Origin: Atriophallophorus winterbourni
Taxonomy: Eukaryota > Platyhelminthes > Trematoda > Plagiorchiida > Microphallidae
DNA length: 64,000 bases
Reading direction: 5' to 3'
Assembly: GCA_013407085.1 (NCBI GenBank)
Contig: JACCGJ010019688.1
Location: 62,001-126,000 of the forward strand
Part shown: piece after piece, positions 10,726-23,979 of the stretch
Position numbering within the stretch: the first letter of the stretch is position 1
How the letters are laid out: the number at the start of each line of letters is the position of its first letter
Notes under the pieces: model-generated
The model's database searches: none
Seen by the model: only the letters and a program-made list of their open reading frames with translations
Told to the model about the DNA's origin: nothing
Made by a program: the position numbers and the translations under genes

Positions 10726-12089
10726 GTAATATTTTTCGAAAAATATATTAATAATTATTATTATCGGAAATTCATTTCATTATTAACACATTTGTACATC
10801 GGCCCATTACTCATTCTCGTGCGTACAAATTCCCACAATTTCCAACATCGTGTGAAGGATCGTGTCGAGACGTGACTTCCGGGGATGTTTTGATGAAAGT
10901 TCTGCTCGTTTTCTGGACGCATATCAAAGAGAACGTTCCTTGACACCGACTTCCGTCTCAAATGTTAACCCCCTCAAGGAGAGTATAATTTTCCAGTTTT
11001 TCAAGCTGATGCCCATGTTTGTTGCAAACAATTTTTATTTGACTGAACTTGTAGTAAAGTGATCACGTTTAGACACAAAACAGACTTGACTAAATTGAAT
11101 GTCGAACTCAAAAAAATAAATCTAAATTTAATAATGCATATCTGCTGTTTATTTCATGGTATGATTCAGAGTGGTTCAATATGTCTCAATTTTGTAGCAG
11201 GATGCGAATAAATGATTTCTCGTGCAGATGAAGTTAGACGGTTTTGTGTGAGCTCATGTGTTATACGAATACACTCAAGAAAAATGGAGCTAAACGATAA
11301 TTATGGTAAACCGGTTAAATACCTCCTTGGTGAGAGAGAAACTCCAATTGTCGCGTTTGAAATTAAGCGAGTATGTCTATTCCACTCTCTTGTCACTCAG
11401 AATGCTTCTATCATGCTTACAATCATCATGTGAATAGTTCTTCTTCGAGTTTGTTTATCTTGTTTTCCCGATGATTTACACAATGAACTGACTGACATAT
11501 CTTGAAACGTGTTTTTGGTTCCAACGGGGAACAAATTCAACGTAAACACAACCATTTTAACCTAGCGAGCCCATTACTAGACTGATCTCCAAACATTTCT
11601 CTCGACTTACCGCAAGCTGTGCAAGAAAGGCACCGTAGAAAAGCAGTTAGACAATTAATAGATGTCAGTTAATGTTGTGCATAGTAACGTTCCACGTTCT
11701 ACAGACAATTGTAAAAATTTGAAAAAAGTTAAAATTCACACAAGACAGCATGTTTATACACACACACAAATGCGGTCGATATATTACGTTCAGGCCGATC
11801 ACATTTCACGACCATCTAGTAGAGAAACACCGCTGGTGATGCTGGAGAGAACAAAACCTACACATAATTTATAAAGAAATTTAGGGAATTCGTCGTGCTG
11901 TAAGCGTATTTCCAACATTTCAGAGTGTGCTACTTAGGGTCACTGTGGTATAAGTAGATTTTAATGAAAGTATTGAGAAATGTTTGCTTATACGCTTGAT
12001 CCTTTTTGTTCGGTTTCTTTCCTTCTATGTGATGCACTATGTTAGCTCATGTCGCGAACGATGTTTCATAAAATGATGATTGAAAATAA
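10726..12089. other. No gene recognised
   Basis: A patch at 10,860-10,970 is open on both strands and richer in G+C than its surroundings, but no motif decides a frame. The rest is AT-rich with no repeat I can support. Confidence 0.4.
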
Positions 12090-12480
12090 TCTTGTAGTGC
12101 TCACATCATCTGTTATAACACGCCACAACCAGTAGCGTGCATTTGGTCATCATGATCTGCAGACAGTAATCTTAGAATTAGTGAACCATGGAACAGTGTG
12201 AAAGTAATAAAAAACGTTATACTCGGGAACCAACAATAACAGGATTGACATAGCCTATCAACACACTAGATCTAAGTACACCGATCAAACAAAGGGACTA
12301 ACCAGTTTTGGGAACGTCAACCGCACTCGAACGAGCGATTTGTAGGTTTTTGTTATGACCAGAGTAAGATTACGTTCAGTGAGCCACAAAACAGTGCAGA
12401 CATTTTCATAACTGGCAAAATTTGCAAATCAGAGCACAGTCCACATTTTGATGGCCACTCCACACTGTGAATCTAAGCGT
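12090..12480 (-). repeat. Two decayed HHR-2 copies
   Basis: 12,095-12,230 follows the HHR-2 core (GCTCACATC ... CAGACAGTAATCTTAGA ... GGAACAGTG) and 12,355-12,470 holds a second remnant (AGTAAGATTACGTTCAGTGA). Hammerhead core bases are lost in both. Confidence 0.5.
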
Positions 12481-12696
12481 TATTAAATAAATATTGTTTA
12501 TTAGAGACGAAATATCTTGCTCTGGACTGATCATTCACCAAATAATGTACTACAGATATACTTATTACAAGCTTGGCTCACACACAATAGTGAACATATT
12601 TAGTACGTTTTGAGTTGACCTTGTACATATCCTCATGTTTTTTTAGAATATTGCTGCTCACACCATTCTCATACAATCCTCAAAATCCCGAATTAT

Positions 12697-12815
12697 TACT
12701 AGTTCGCGATTGTCATCGTCTGACTTTTCTGCGCTTCTTGATCTTGTGTTGAACCGGAGGCTGATTTTCTACATATTGTTCGAAATACTGTTGATTAGCA
12801 CTCATCGCTTACCCT
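12697..12815 (-). repeat. Repeat family C, copy 1 (gag-like start)
   Basis: Minus strand reads AGCGATGAGTGCTAATCA, then a segment translating as STQDQEAQKSQTMTIAN in one frame. Matching copies lie at 30.75 and 62.4 kb. A start MSAN(Q/H) with a Q-rich follow-up is reminiscent of LTR-element Gag, but this is not certain. Confidence 0.45.
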
Positions 12816-13394
12816 CCGCACCTCAACACTTTATATTGAACAAGAAAAATAACGAAATTATGCATCACAACCGTTTAACCACGATCACATATCATCAACA
12901 ATAAAAAGAGCAATCTTCAACAAAATCTTATCAATATTCAACAAAATATCCATATAGATATATGCGCTCACATTACCATTAATTAAAAAAACATTACCTA
13001 ATGATCGTCAGATATTTGTATGCTGTGGAGATTTTGTCCGGCTCTTATTTGCTGGATCATTAATTTGAAGAATTAAAGCCTATGAAATTGAGATAACCCT
13101 ATGAAAATCAACGTAGTTCCAGCTTGTGTGCTTCATCTTCGAATGTACTTCGACAGAGCTTATCGAAATTGCTGTTGTTGATCTTTGATTGCTCGAATGA
13201 GTTAATGTCCATGAGAGTCGCAGCAAATTTTCATTTTCTTTCATGCATGGTAATAGATGCCACAGTGATGTATTCTAACAAATGTATCCAATCAATGATG
13301 TTTTGGTTCAAATACGATATCAGAAGCATACCATGGTCTAAAAACTTTGATCGTGTCAGTTGCATGCTTTGCAATTAGAAGAGAAGCTGAGCAT
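12816..13394. other. No gene recognised
   Basis: AT-rich, no supported feature. Confidence 0.5.
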
Positions 13395-15295
13395 TGGCAT
13401 GAAAATGAAATTTCATGCAATTGGTCAACGTTTGGTAATGTTTTGCCTCTGATCTAGAAACTTCACCAGACCAAGGGTAATAGTCAGACCAGTGAACTTA
13501 ATAAGCCAACACTTCATCCATCACCTCTAATTGGTCTTACTACTTAACAGCCTATTGAAATCTTAAGGATTTCAATTTACGTTGACAAAGACCGAACCAA
13601 TTGGCCTATTCCCCCAGTACAGCGTTAATTTGGTCAAGAGCAATTGACACTGGTTCACATGTGCAAGATTAAACGTTTGCGTAAGCATTTACGCTGGCTT
13701 AGCGTTAATAAATTCCCGGGGGAAGACGAAATAACTCCAGCTATTCCGAAGTCAGGTGAGCTGGAGCTTTGCGACCTACTGTATGATTTATTTAAACACA
13801 CTAAATATGGGAATCGTACCAGCTGACTGTAAAACTGGAGTTATTATACCAATCTACATAGGTGGCAGTCGTTGGAATCCGGCCAAGCATATCCCTGTGA
13901 CGATCATTTCAGTGATTTCTAAATAATTGAAATGTTTGGTGTGTGAAATTCTTTTCAGGCAGCTTGAGAGCAATGCTGTATTTTCTTAGACACAACATGT
14001 ATTTCGAAAACAAAAATTCATGCTTGTATAACTTGCTTACAACTTCAAACAATTGGACTCAAGCACTAGACGAGTGGAGTTTATCTATCTGAACGCAAAG
14101 CGAACGTCAGAATAGATGACGAAATTCCCCGTAATATTGAAGCTGCAAGCGGTGTCCCAAATGTTCAGTGCTCACTCCAATACTGTTCTCAATATTTATA
14201 AATAATCAATCGAAGCCGGTACGCTGTAAAATAGGTCTTTTCGCCGACGATGTAAAAAATTGAAAGGTCAGCTCTGTTGAGAATTACCTAGTTCTACAAG
14301 CAGACTTAAATAAGCTGCACCAGTGGCAATTCAAAACAAATTTTCCTTCAACTTCCGCAAGCGCAAAATGTTGCAGGTTGGGAAACACTTCCAATTCTCA
14401 TACATATTTGGCATTCACGCGCTTGAGTGGAGAAATATCTCAGAGTGATCACGGTTTCTGTGTGTGTGGAAATCCGAAAAACAGCCTGAGGTGCGAGACC
14501 TTCTATAAACGTGCATGCGGGATACTCGGCCTACTCAGACGAATTTTCGGACGTTTCCCACTGCTCTCATTGTCGAAGATACACACATCCATTTGTGGAC
14601 TATACAGTACAAGCTTGAACACCATAGATGGAAAAAGACTTCTCGCTCTTCGAAGCTATTTACCATGAGGCAACTAAAATGGTGACTGGATTGCACAATT
14701 TACCGTTTCAGCAGAGACTGGCCAGACTTGTATGGTATACCCTGGAGCGCAGGCGCATCCGAGCTGACCTAATCCTGACATACCAAATGATCCACATATG
14801 GTGTCACCAACTCAGACAACAATTAGTTCAGATCTCCGGTCACAACTTGACTATTCAACTCCCACATTCCCGAATAAACTGTCGCCGCAACTTTTACACA
14901 GGCCATGTATACTTTTTGCTGAACAGCTTAGCGACAGAAATTGTTTTCTCATCAAACATAATGATCTTCAAACAAATGTTACGATTTTATGTTGAATAAT
15001 ATTGTGCTGGTCCCAGTTTACTGAATTCCATTAGTGATTTCTTCTTAGACACATATCTTTGGAAAAACAAATTACCCAAACAAATAATTCAGGTCGAAAT
15101 TTCATCTCTCGATGCCACAATTGGAATTACTTTTTCTCCTACTTTGAAGCACATGGACGCACGCATTATAGTAACGATTTGGTTACCTTCCGTAAATATA
15201 TCAGTATGGTATTGTACAGCTATTTGCTTTTTCACCATAAATCGTGAATTTTGAATCGTGGCAAATGTGACTAAAGTTAAATGGTATTGAAAACA
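13395..15295 (+). mobile_element. CR1-like LINE relic, reverse transcriptase full of stops and shifts
   Basis: In order on the plus strand: LRWLSVNKFPGEDEITPAI (13.69 kb), CKTGVIIPIYIGGSR (13.83 kb), LFADDVK (about 14,239-14,257, catalytic FADD kept), CRRNFYTGHVYF and LNSLATE near 14.9 kb. Each matches, in order, the CR1 reverse transcriptase at 55.7-57.4 kb (KSPGADKITPFIL, CGIITPIYKGGNR, LFADDIKVW, CRRFFFAVRVCFLWNSLPP). The frame changes many times, so it is an old dead copy. The 3' end is taken as GCAAATGTGACTAAAGTTAAATGG near 15,260. Confidence 0.8.
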
Positions 15296-16727
15296 TAATA
15301 AAATATTCACAACTCTAAATTAAAATTCTATTTATCAGTTGCAGTGGTGAGAGCCATGGCGTGGAGATCTCGCCCTGTCTACCTTTTTAAGCACGTTTCG
15401 TGATTTCCAAGTTGACTTTACGTGCCGTGCGGCCGCATTGTTTTGAGGCCCAGGTTATCAGGATATACTGTTCTTATGCTTACAAGTAAGTGGATATATT
15501 ATACCTTGTTGGAATCCACTCGAAGTCAGCTTTCTGGATATACCACTCTGGCAACTTTATTCGATAATACGAGCGAATTCAGATTTCTCGTGTTTTTTCC
15601 ATATTACATCTACGAGTGCAACACAATTAACACTCTTCAAATGCTCAAAGGGAATAACGTCATCGAAAAGATGTTATTCTTCGCCATCGAGTGGTTATAT
15701 TTCTAACATCGTGCGATCGACTACTGTTATGATGTGTTGCCCCGTCTCCCAATTGTTACGACGGATGCTGATGTTGTAGTTGAGACAGTCGTTGCGTTAT
15801 ATCAAACGATGCGTTGTTCTTTATCCGACAGTCAGGAAAATAGAATAATGCCGGAATGAAACTTGGAGCAGATGCCCAATGTCCAAGTGCCCATTGAGTG
15901 CATTTGGCCGTGGACTTAGTTGTTATTTATATGAAAACAAACAAAGTGAACGTGTGAAGGTACAGATTAGTCCCTGGGAAAGTGGGTTGTTGAGCAGATG
16001 AGAAAATTAAAAAAAACAAGTGACACGTAGATGATGGCAAAGTGAGACCGATGGAAGTTCGCTGTCATGGGTGAGTCGGACGATTTGAATTTAGTGAGAA
16101 AATGAAAGTTGATGATTTGAATGTATCGAAGAAAATGGAATTTTGATGCCGAGGTAGACCTGACTCACCCAAAAACATACTGAAGTGTATTGCAGGATTC
16201 AATTCTGATTTGCTCTAATTCGTGATCACCGCGTTTAGGTCGCTCTCACGATATTCATCATCGATCGCTCGACAGAACCACTGCTTGGGCGCTCGCCACC
16301 AAACAGCGCTGCTCGCAACCCTGACCGGATGACAAAGCGCAGCGTGCTGCATGCGTACGATTTGTAAGCCCTAATGCGAGGTCTGTCAAGTATTACGCTT
16401 GTTTGTTAAACGTGCATGCAAAATGCGGAAAAACGCTGACCTCGGATTTGGTAGCAATCATTAATAGAGATATTTATCTCGGTGTTTGTTACTTTTGCCA
16501 GGTTTGCAAGGCCAAACTAACAGTGACATCCTCGGAAACGAAAACTCCTAAGAATGAAATTTAGGCGCGTCTAAATGGACTTGAATCCAGTTTACAAAAA
16601 CTGAAAGCAAAAGTCAAACTAGGTATTTTTGTCGTCCAGAATAGCGAAAAACTCACTTAGACCGCGTTTGGAAACCGCAAATGCTCTCGAGATTTATTGC
16701 TCTAAACTGTTCATGCCAAATGTTTGA
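15296..16727. other. No gene recognised; G+C-richer patch at 16,230-16,400
   Basis: Nothing identifiable. The patch around 16.3 kb (GCGCTCGCCACCAAACAGCG) stands out in composition but both strands lack a convincing frame. The 94-codon frame at 15,422-15,706 shows no family motif. Confidence 0.4.
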
Positions 16728-18290
16728 GTGGAACTTTGTGAGTATTCAGGCGACTCAGGAATCGAAACATTGGGAGAAAGTTTGATAAATCCACAGATTG
16801 TAGCAAGTCAATTGCTCAAATTAATTGTAATAAAATTTCATGGTGCGGATGGCATCACACAGGAAGTGCTCACGTTCAGCTTTGTGAACCGCTTTCCAGC
16901 CTATTTAACTATTCGATGCTTAAGTGGGTGGTACCAAAAGATTGGAAGTCCGGCATGATTATACCTATCTGCCCGTCACACTATTACATGTTATTGATAA
17001 GGTCATGGAAAGTTTAGTCTAAGAAAGTATGGTTGCACACTTTGAATCGCGTAATTTGTCTACGCCAGCACAGCATGTATTTAGATCTCATCGCTCTTGT
17101 CTAACGAATCTTCTCATAGCGTTAAACGACTGCACGAAGGAGTTTGATAGAATTTCTCGCATTCAAGTATGTTACTTAGACATTTCAAAAGCTTTTGACA
17201 GAGACAATCACCATTTGGTTCTTCAAAAACTGATACGTTTAGGAATATGTAATCCAATCCTCTCCTGTCAGATCGCCGCGCCCGAGTTAGTGTAACCGGA
17301 GTGCTATCCTTAAATTTAGAAACCACCAGCGGATTCCCACAAGGATACGTGCTAGGACCGCTTTTCTTACTATTATACATATACGATTTACTCTCCATTC
17401 AAATCATTCAAAATGGTCCTTTTCATGGATGATATGAAAATTTGGACGCCAATCAGTTCTGCAGATGACTGTAAGAAACTACAAAGCGATTTGAACAATG
17501 TATCCAATTGGGCGGCCATGAATTATATGACATTCAAAATACGGAAAAGTAAGTGGCAAAAATGTTTCTTGGACATATAGATTTGGAACTGAAAACTTGA
17601 CATGAAGCTCGTTGGAAAAAGATCTTGGATTATGGATACGAGGAAACCTGAGGAGCACGGTATACTGTCAGAATATATATCGACAGGTCAGTAGATTGCC
17701 AGGTATCTTTCGAAGAATATTTAGTAGATTTTTTGCGGTAACGTTACCAAGGATAATGAACGTCTACCTTCGCCATACGATGGAGTATGCATAGAGGTTT
17801 TGAGTCTTTGGCTAAGAAAACATATTGCTCTATTTGATTAAATCTATCACAAAGCAGCAAAGTTAAGGATGGGTCTTCTCAATATTCCGTATACCGAAAG
17901 ATTGCGGCGCCTGGGTCGAGTTGAGTTTACCCAAAGCATTATACCGCACTATATTATTCTGATATTTAGAATTGTGTCTACCGAAGGACATCCACTAAGA
18001 CACTTACAGGATGGGTGCGATGAGAAAGTGACACGCGGACATACCTTATCCCTCTACTTCCCAATTTTGTGCATTGATTGTCACAGTCATTTTTTCTTTG
18101 GAATTCCCTTCCCAAAATTGTGGTGGACTCGTCTTGCCTGGCGACGTTGAAAGCGACTTATACATGCAAAATGCCTTACGTTTGAACTACTCGATTCCTT
18201 TTATACTCTTTTATACTTTTTCACATTTTCATTCATACCGTAAACCTGTGGTGTTGTAAAGTATTAACTTTTTAACCATAAATCCTTGAA
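16728..18290 (+). mobile_element. CR1-like LINE relic with mutated active site
   Basis: Blocks in order: LLKLIVIKFHGADGITQEVL (16.82 kb), YLDISKAFDRDNHHLVLQKL (17.17 kb), TTSGFPQGYVLGPLF (17.33 kb), LFMDDMKIWTPI (17.42 kb), LGLWIRGNLRSTVYC and IFRRIFSRF (17.63-17.74 kb), LPRIMNVYLRHTMEYA (17.79 kb). They match the 55.7 kb CR1 throughout. The catalytic FADD has become FMDD, and stops and shifts break the frame. The tail GTAAAGTATTAACTTTTTAACCA near 18,256 matches the 3' end of the 55.6 kb copy. Confidence 0.82.
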
Positions 18291-18445
18291 TCCGCTGCCT
18301 CTGCAAGCAGGCGTTCCAAATAAGGCTTAATGCAATGCCGAAGTAGCTCTATGTTTCCAAGGTCCACAATGTGGTATAGGTCCAGCACATGTTCAAGTAA
18401 AGGTGATTCTTTTATTAGAGACGTATATGCTATGTTCATAGTTAA

Positions 18446-18805
18446 TTAATATCGTTTTAACTGTTGCATAGGGTTCGTAGAACCAACCAAGATGTTGAAA
18501 CACAGAATCACATAGTGATTCCTGGTCAAGCACTCAATGCGCTTATGGATGACCAAAGTAATGTGTTGTTCACATCCACCGAACTTACACTCCACTACCG
18601 GTTTCTGGATGTTTGCCATCATCCGGTGGGGACAATAAGATTAGGTTCAATGAGCCTTGAAACGGTGGATAAGTGGTAAACAAAGGTATACGTGAATGCC
18701 ATTGTTGCATAGGGTCATCCATAAGCGCCTCAAACGCTTGACCTGGAATTACTTTGTGATTCTGTTTTTCAACATCGTGGTTCGTTGTACGAAAGATATA
18801 AATGA
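18446..18805 (-). repeat. HHR-2 repeat with 80-bp-class terminal inverted repeats
   Basis: Left arm 18,471-18,554 (GGGTTCGTAGAACC ... CTTATGGATGACC) and right arm 18,712-18,794 are inverted copies of each other along their whole length with scattered mismatches. The core lies between them. The hammerhead (18,594-18,631) reads CGGATGA, so U4 is lost. Neighbouring inner inverted blocks are ACGGTGG/CCATTGT. Confidence 0.75.
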
Positions 18806-20564
18806 ATTAACCATTTCAGAAAAATAGACAACCCGTGTCAATCGCAACATAAAGCTCAATTGATCACAATTTGATTTGTATTCATCAACTGGAACTTGAA
18901 TGTATAGATACATACAAGAATTCATCCAGTTGAACCTGTAAGTTCCATTTTAGGACATTCCATTATAACCATGAAGTTAATTATCTTTGATTGATTTTGT
19001 ACTGGTGATGTGCTTTACGTCAAGTCCAACTGTCTTAAATAAAACATTACATCTGTCAAAACAGATGATATAAGAGCATTGAATTAGCTTTACTGAATAT
19101 TGTCAAAAAATTTCGCTCTGGAAAATCTTCACGAGATTGAACCATACAAATATAGAAAACAGATTACTTAAATTGTCTTTTTGTCTGAATATTTTGTTTG
19201 CTCGGAGTTGATTATCTGTCATTTTTATCAAATGTTGCTGGAGGTAAACCAACTATATAAGCCTTGTATCCTAAGCACCATGATGCTCGGGTCGACTTTG
19301 CTAGTTCTACTTCAACATCCGGTCAACAGCGTTGGAATAAGTGCAGTATAACAAAACCTTGAAATTAAACGTTCAGTTGAATTCATTCTTTAAACGTGTG
19401 CAGTTGGTGAATGTTAACCAAGTGTACCCATATTTGTAAGTACCTACCCAATTATACATTCAGAAAGCACAATATGTGCTAGATAAACGTCATCTAGAAC
19501 TAGGTGTGCAATCTCGTTCTGTGGAAGCATGATGTGTTAACCCAAGTCTAAAAACATTTAAATGTGTCGTAATTTTAGAAGATGCCATAAATTTTGCTTC
19601 AATGTCGCATGCAAAGTGAATATTTTTGCGTAGATTTGTGCCGGTTGGTTTCAATAATTAAAACAAACGGAACGCGTAGTTGACATTTTATAAAATATTT
19701 GATAACGACTGACAAATCCATCACAGCAATGCGAAAAATATAGCTCTAGGCAATGACATAAAAAAGTTCTACAAAAGGCTCAATTTGAAAACGGATACTT
19801 TCCGGCACAACGGCGGATGAGATGAAAGATCTTGCAGAAAAGCTTTGTTAGCTTCCATTTACACACAATCAGTCTAATCGAAGTACATCTTGAACGCAGG
19901 AGCTTTTGAAGATATTGCAATAAAATACCGTGTTCTGTAGAATTACGCATCAGGATGCGTTGTCAGGTGTACCGTAAGTAGACCGCCATTCTTATTCCCT
20001 GTAGCGTCTTACGCCACGTGCGATGTGCTCAGACACACCTCGAGAGACATTAATTTATTGAAATGATTAGAAAGTAATACTCAATACACGGGTAACAAAC
20101 ATTCTGATCTAGCTAGTCATCACTGTGTCATACTATGAAGTGGCTAGATTGGTGGATGATCGTGCCCATTTTAGTTCTATGTTTTATATATTAGAATGTG
20201 AGAGAGAGAGAGTCTTATCTGCATTTTAATTCTAATTAGCCTAAGCTCTTAATGACGAATTGCTCCATCAGAGACCGTCAGATATCGAGATTACTGAACG
20301 CACAATAAGCTGCTTCTTCCAGCGTTTGTATCACATCTGTTTATTTACGATTCAAGTTAGGTGAAATTTATGTAGTAAATGGAGATACTTATGGGTTTCT
20401 AAAAGTTCCCGTATTTGATGGGACACGAGGTAGATAAACTTTTTATCTATCGGGGCGAAATCGGCTCACATTTAAGCAATGTGATACTTAAATATCTCTA
20501 GCTACATCACAACCTGCTTCCCACTCAAGCGCACAAGACGCATAAAACGACCAATGTATGTTGG
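18806..20564. other. No gene recognised
   Basis: AT-rich. A short GA run at 20,199-20,211 is the only low-complexity feature. Confidence 0.5.
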
Positions 20565-20700
20565 TACACATACATCTTGCATTTATACTCCACAACCGGT
20601 TTTGGGTTGATTGCCTTCAGCGAGTGAAAACAGTAAAAATTTGTATCAATAGCTTTTAAACAGTGGAAAAGAGTGAAACAACGTTATACTATGCAGCCAC
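20565..20700 (-). repeat. Decayed HHR-2 core
   Basis: ACTCCACAACCGGTTTTGGGT ... AAACAGTGGAAAAGAGTG ... ACGTTATACT follows the HHR-2 block order. The ribozyme core is destroyed. Confidence 0.5.
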
Positions 20701-21734
20701 TATTAAATACCTCAGGACAACCCCTGTAATATATAGAGGAGAGATTATCGTACATCCATGCGATTTAACCTTCGGTGATCTAGCTAATAAGGGCTAACAT
20801 AAACAATTCCATTTTTATGTAAAATGTCTCGATATTTAGGTGACTGGACAGGTTGGCTTGGACATCATGTACATCTGGCTACAAGCTGAATCCTATGAAA
20901 ATTACCATATCCGGCTGTTGAACTGTATCTGAAACGAAATGCCATCATATAACATTGACATTGTGTAAAACTAGAGATGCATTTTCTGGACACCAATGAA
21001 AACACACCGAAAACAGAAAAAATTTTGGGAATTTGTTCTGCGCATGTTTTCCCAATAATGTTGGATTGCATAACCATGAATAATCCAATCTAATGAGCCA
21101 GTACCTTGTGGCTCCCTAGATTTGATTATCACGGGTACGCCAGCAGATTTGCTGTGTCGCTAACAATAGTTGACACCCCCGTCTTAAAAATGCATGTGAG
21201 ATCCTAGCTGTAATGTGAAAACTTGTATTATTATAAAAATATTACGGAGTACTTTGTGTTTATTCCTTGCTACTCCATGCACAATCAAATTCTACTGAAT
21301 TACACATCTGATTCAATCACTCTATGTCGTCCAACGCAGTGACTTAATGCACAGCCGATAGCTAAGTACATCGATCAATTTAGCTGGAATGAAAAAATAT
21401 CTACCTAGTATTAGTCAGTCACAAATAAATTGGCCCTCTAGCCGATACTCACCCTAATTCACATGACAGGGATTTAACCTTGGTCCTCAAATTTCGTTGG
21501 ACAAAATGACCTCCAATTAGAAAGCAGATGGTGTGTCGCGTGACTGACTTGAAACCAATCAAGCGGAGTGCGCAAGGCGTTTGTGCGGGCGGGCCTAGAA
21601 TCGCAGCTGTTCGGCTAGCCGAAAGGCATGTCAATGTGTTTCGGCTACATGTGCGCCCTTTGTGTATAATTCTGACGAGTCATGGAAGTATAGCCCACAC
21701 GAATAGCCCAGTTTTCTATTGGAATTATTTTAAT
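20701..21734. other. Upstream region of the Kirrel-like gene; no element identified with confidence
   Basis: 21,450-21,720 is richer in G+C than its surroundings and may include promoter and 5' UTR. A short upstream ATG (21,682) runs into a stop at once. No TATA box or other promoter element can be supported. Confidence 0.3.
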
Positions 21735-21786
21735 ATGAATGAAAACGTTTGTGTCAAACTGAAGCTTTTGTTGTGTATTAGTTCAG
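21735..21786 (+). CDS. Kirrel-like exon 1: start codon and signal peptide
   Basis: ATG at 21,735, coding MNENVCVKLKLLLCISS, then GT donor in GTTCAG/GTAAGT (phase 1). Joined to exon 2 it gives a basic start and a hydrophobic core (LLLCISS-AFLS) with a likely cleavage after MHTNA. Exon 2 itself has no suitable ATG and no hydrophobic leader, so a signal exon must lie upstream. This one has the right phase, a consensus donor and a leader that fits. The 19.4 kb distance means RNA evidence is needed. Confidence 0.5.
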
Positions 21787-23975
21787 GTAAGTTTCTTATT
21801 AGTTTCTCTGGTAGTATTTAGCTATTTTTCTTCGTAATTCCTACTTATTTGCAGTTTGATTTTAAAATAGTCTTCATTTACGAAGCGTATGCCTGAACAA
21901 GATTGTTACAATTTGAACACAATCAGCAATGATTAGATGCTGTGAAGAAATTATTGGCGTCTTTCAGTTACTGGTGTTTAAGTTAGCAAAACAAGGAATA
22001 TCTATCTTAGATCGTTGGGTGTCCACGAGGAAACTATCAATCGATTGTTGTAATCCGGGCTAAACGTATAAGGCAGCTTGATTATCCATGTAGCAAATGC
22101 TTCGTAAGGTTTAATAAATTTTACACGCTATACTGAGATTATTCTGGCGACTTATTTATTTAACGCATCGGGAGCTGCAAATTTTATCACTTTTCAACCC
22201 GAGAATGATTTATATAATCATTTGTTCCATTTAAAGTAATTGCATTTTGATTGTGGTGTTGCTTATCAATGTTGACAGCAACAGTTTTGCATTGCATGGC
22301 ATTCCAAAATAAACAAAACATCCTGTGTTATGGGATCATACATTTCGTTACCGGTATTATTACGACTTAAGGACTCTCTAAATGGTAGTATTGAACTCAA
22401 ATATTCACTCGAAAGAAGCAGACCAATGTCCGAATCGTTAATGAGACATGTTCTTTTTTCTAACACCTTTCCCCAGTTTTGAATCAAGCAACTTCGAAAA
22501 TGTTTTCATCAGAATTATTTCAAAAAGCAATGAGCTACTAATGAGATAGTTGTTATCGCTGTTTTAATTTGCAATGTTGGGTAATCAATCTCTTACGTCC
22601 CACATAATTGCATTCAATATTTTCAACGTTAGATTTACCATCTACCATTTAGTTTCATTTAGATCATTAAATAAATTTTGTTGTATAAATTATATTTGAG
22701 ATGACAAAAGCATCAGATTCTAGTTTCTAGCATCCGGTCCAATATTTCTTAAACAACAGTACAAAACCACTACCGAGTCGTTGACACTGAAGCTTTCACT
22801 TCCGACTGCAGTTCTGGGCCATAAACCGAATATATTGCGCGATGTTAGATGCGAAAATCCTTTGTTCGAACGTTAATAATTTTTATCGGTATATTTGACA
22901 TTTGTGAAATTGCATCAATCAAATGTTCAAAAAAGCATGAATCAGCTAATTTCAAGCATTAGTTTATTTCAATTAAGTAAGACTGGTGCTTTATAAACAA
23001 TGGCTGATTGAAGTTTGCTTGTCGCCATCACATAGTATTTCGTTCCTCTTCAACTAATGGCTTTTTAAGCGAATAGCAATCCACGTGAAAGGAATTGGTG
23101 GGGGCTGTTCAACTGAATTGCTAACGGGCTTTTAGGCGAGATTAGTGTTCTGATGGTTTCTTGATCAATTAAAAGAGAAATGAAGTGAAAAACAAATCCC
23201 TATACCGGGATAGTTAGCGTCCAACAGCTGCGATTTCAGTGTTTGAGATACAGAGTTCCTTCATCACGGTTTTATTTGTCTAACCCAATGAAACAACGTT
23301 CTTGAAATGCGAATATTTCGAGCGAACTCCAGTGAACCATCTTTCATCTCAAATAACCAGTAGTGGTGTTACTAATAATTTGCATCGGTGTTGATTCGCA
23401 CTAGTCTCCACTCTCTCCCAAAATAAGCATTTCGTCAAATTTGAAAACGAGTGGAGAGATAGCGGCCACCTTTCGTAAAATGAATAAAAGGAACAAGAGA
23501 ATTTAGCCGCGAAGCCACCCTTAGATAAGGTTCGCACAGCAAATCACGGTTTCAAAAAAATAATCAAAACGGGTGAATTATTAATTCACATGTTCTACTT
23601 ACGCTCACCGTCTCCGCAATTACAGGGATGCGAGCAACAAAAAAAGTAATAGTACTCGTCATCAATGGCAATTGAAATCTTAAAAACGTTTTACAATTTT
23701 GAAAGTTTTGCATAATTCCTTATGGATCGCAAGGATATTAGGATTCATATTTAAAAACGCGATTGCTTAACAACACTACAGAATAGTGTTATGAATTAAA
23801 CTGCGTAAAATTAGTGCGTGGACTTCGAATGCAGTGTCTCACTTTCTCATCGCAATATGGAAACAAGTGTCTTAGTGGTTTTTCTTCTGTAAACACAGTT
23901 TTATAGATACAATAAATCTTACGGCGTATCCTTTCCTAGGTTGACTAACAGAGACCAACACGCATTAATCTTTTT
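21787..23975. other. Intron 1, first part: nothing recognised
   Basis: AT-rich intronic DNA with no coding motif or repeat that I can support. Confidence 0.45.
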
Positions 23976-23979
23976 CTGT

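Noticed and set aside
14628..14999. 123-codon plus-strand frame as a gene
   Set aside because: It is the C-terminal part of the decayed CR1 at 13.4-15.3 kb.
15422..15706. 94-codon plus-strand frame
   Set aside because: Contains an internal SGYT-type duplication but no family motif and no conserved context.
21460..21640. tRNA-like B box (GGTTAAATCCC, minus strand) suggesting a SINE
   Set aside because: The box is imperfect, no A box at suitable spacing was found, and there is no second copy in the window.
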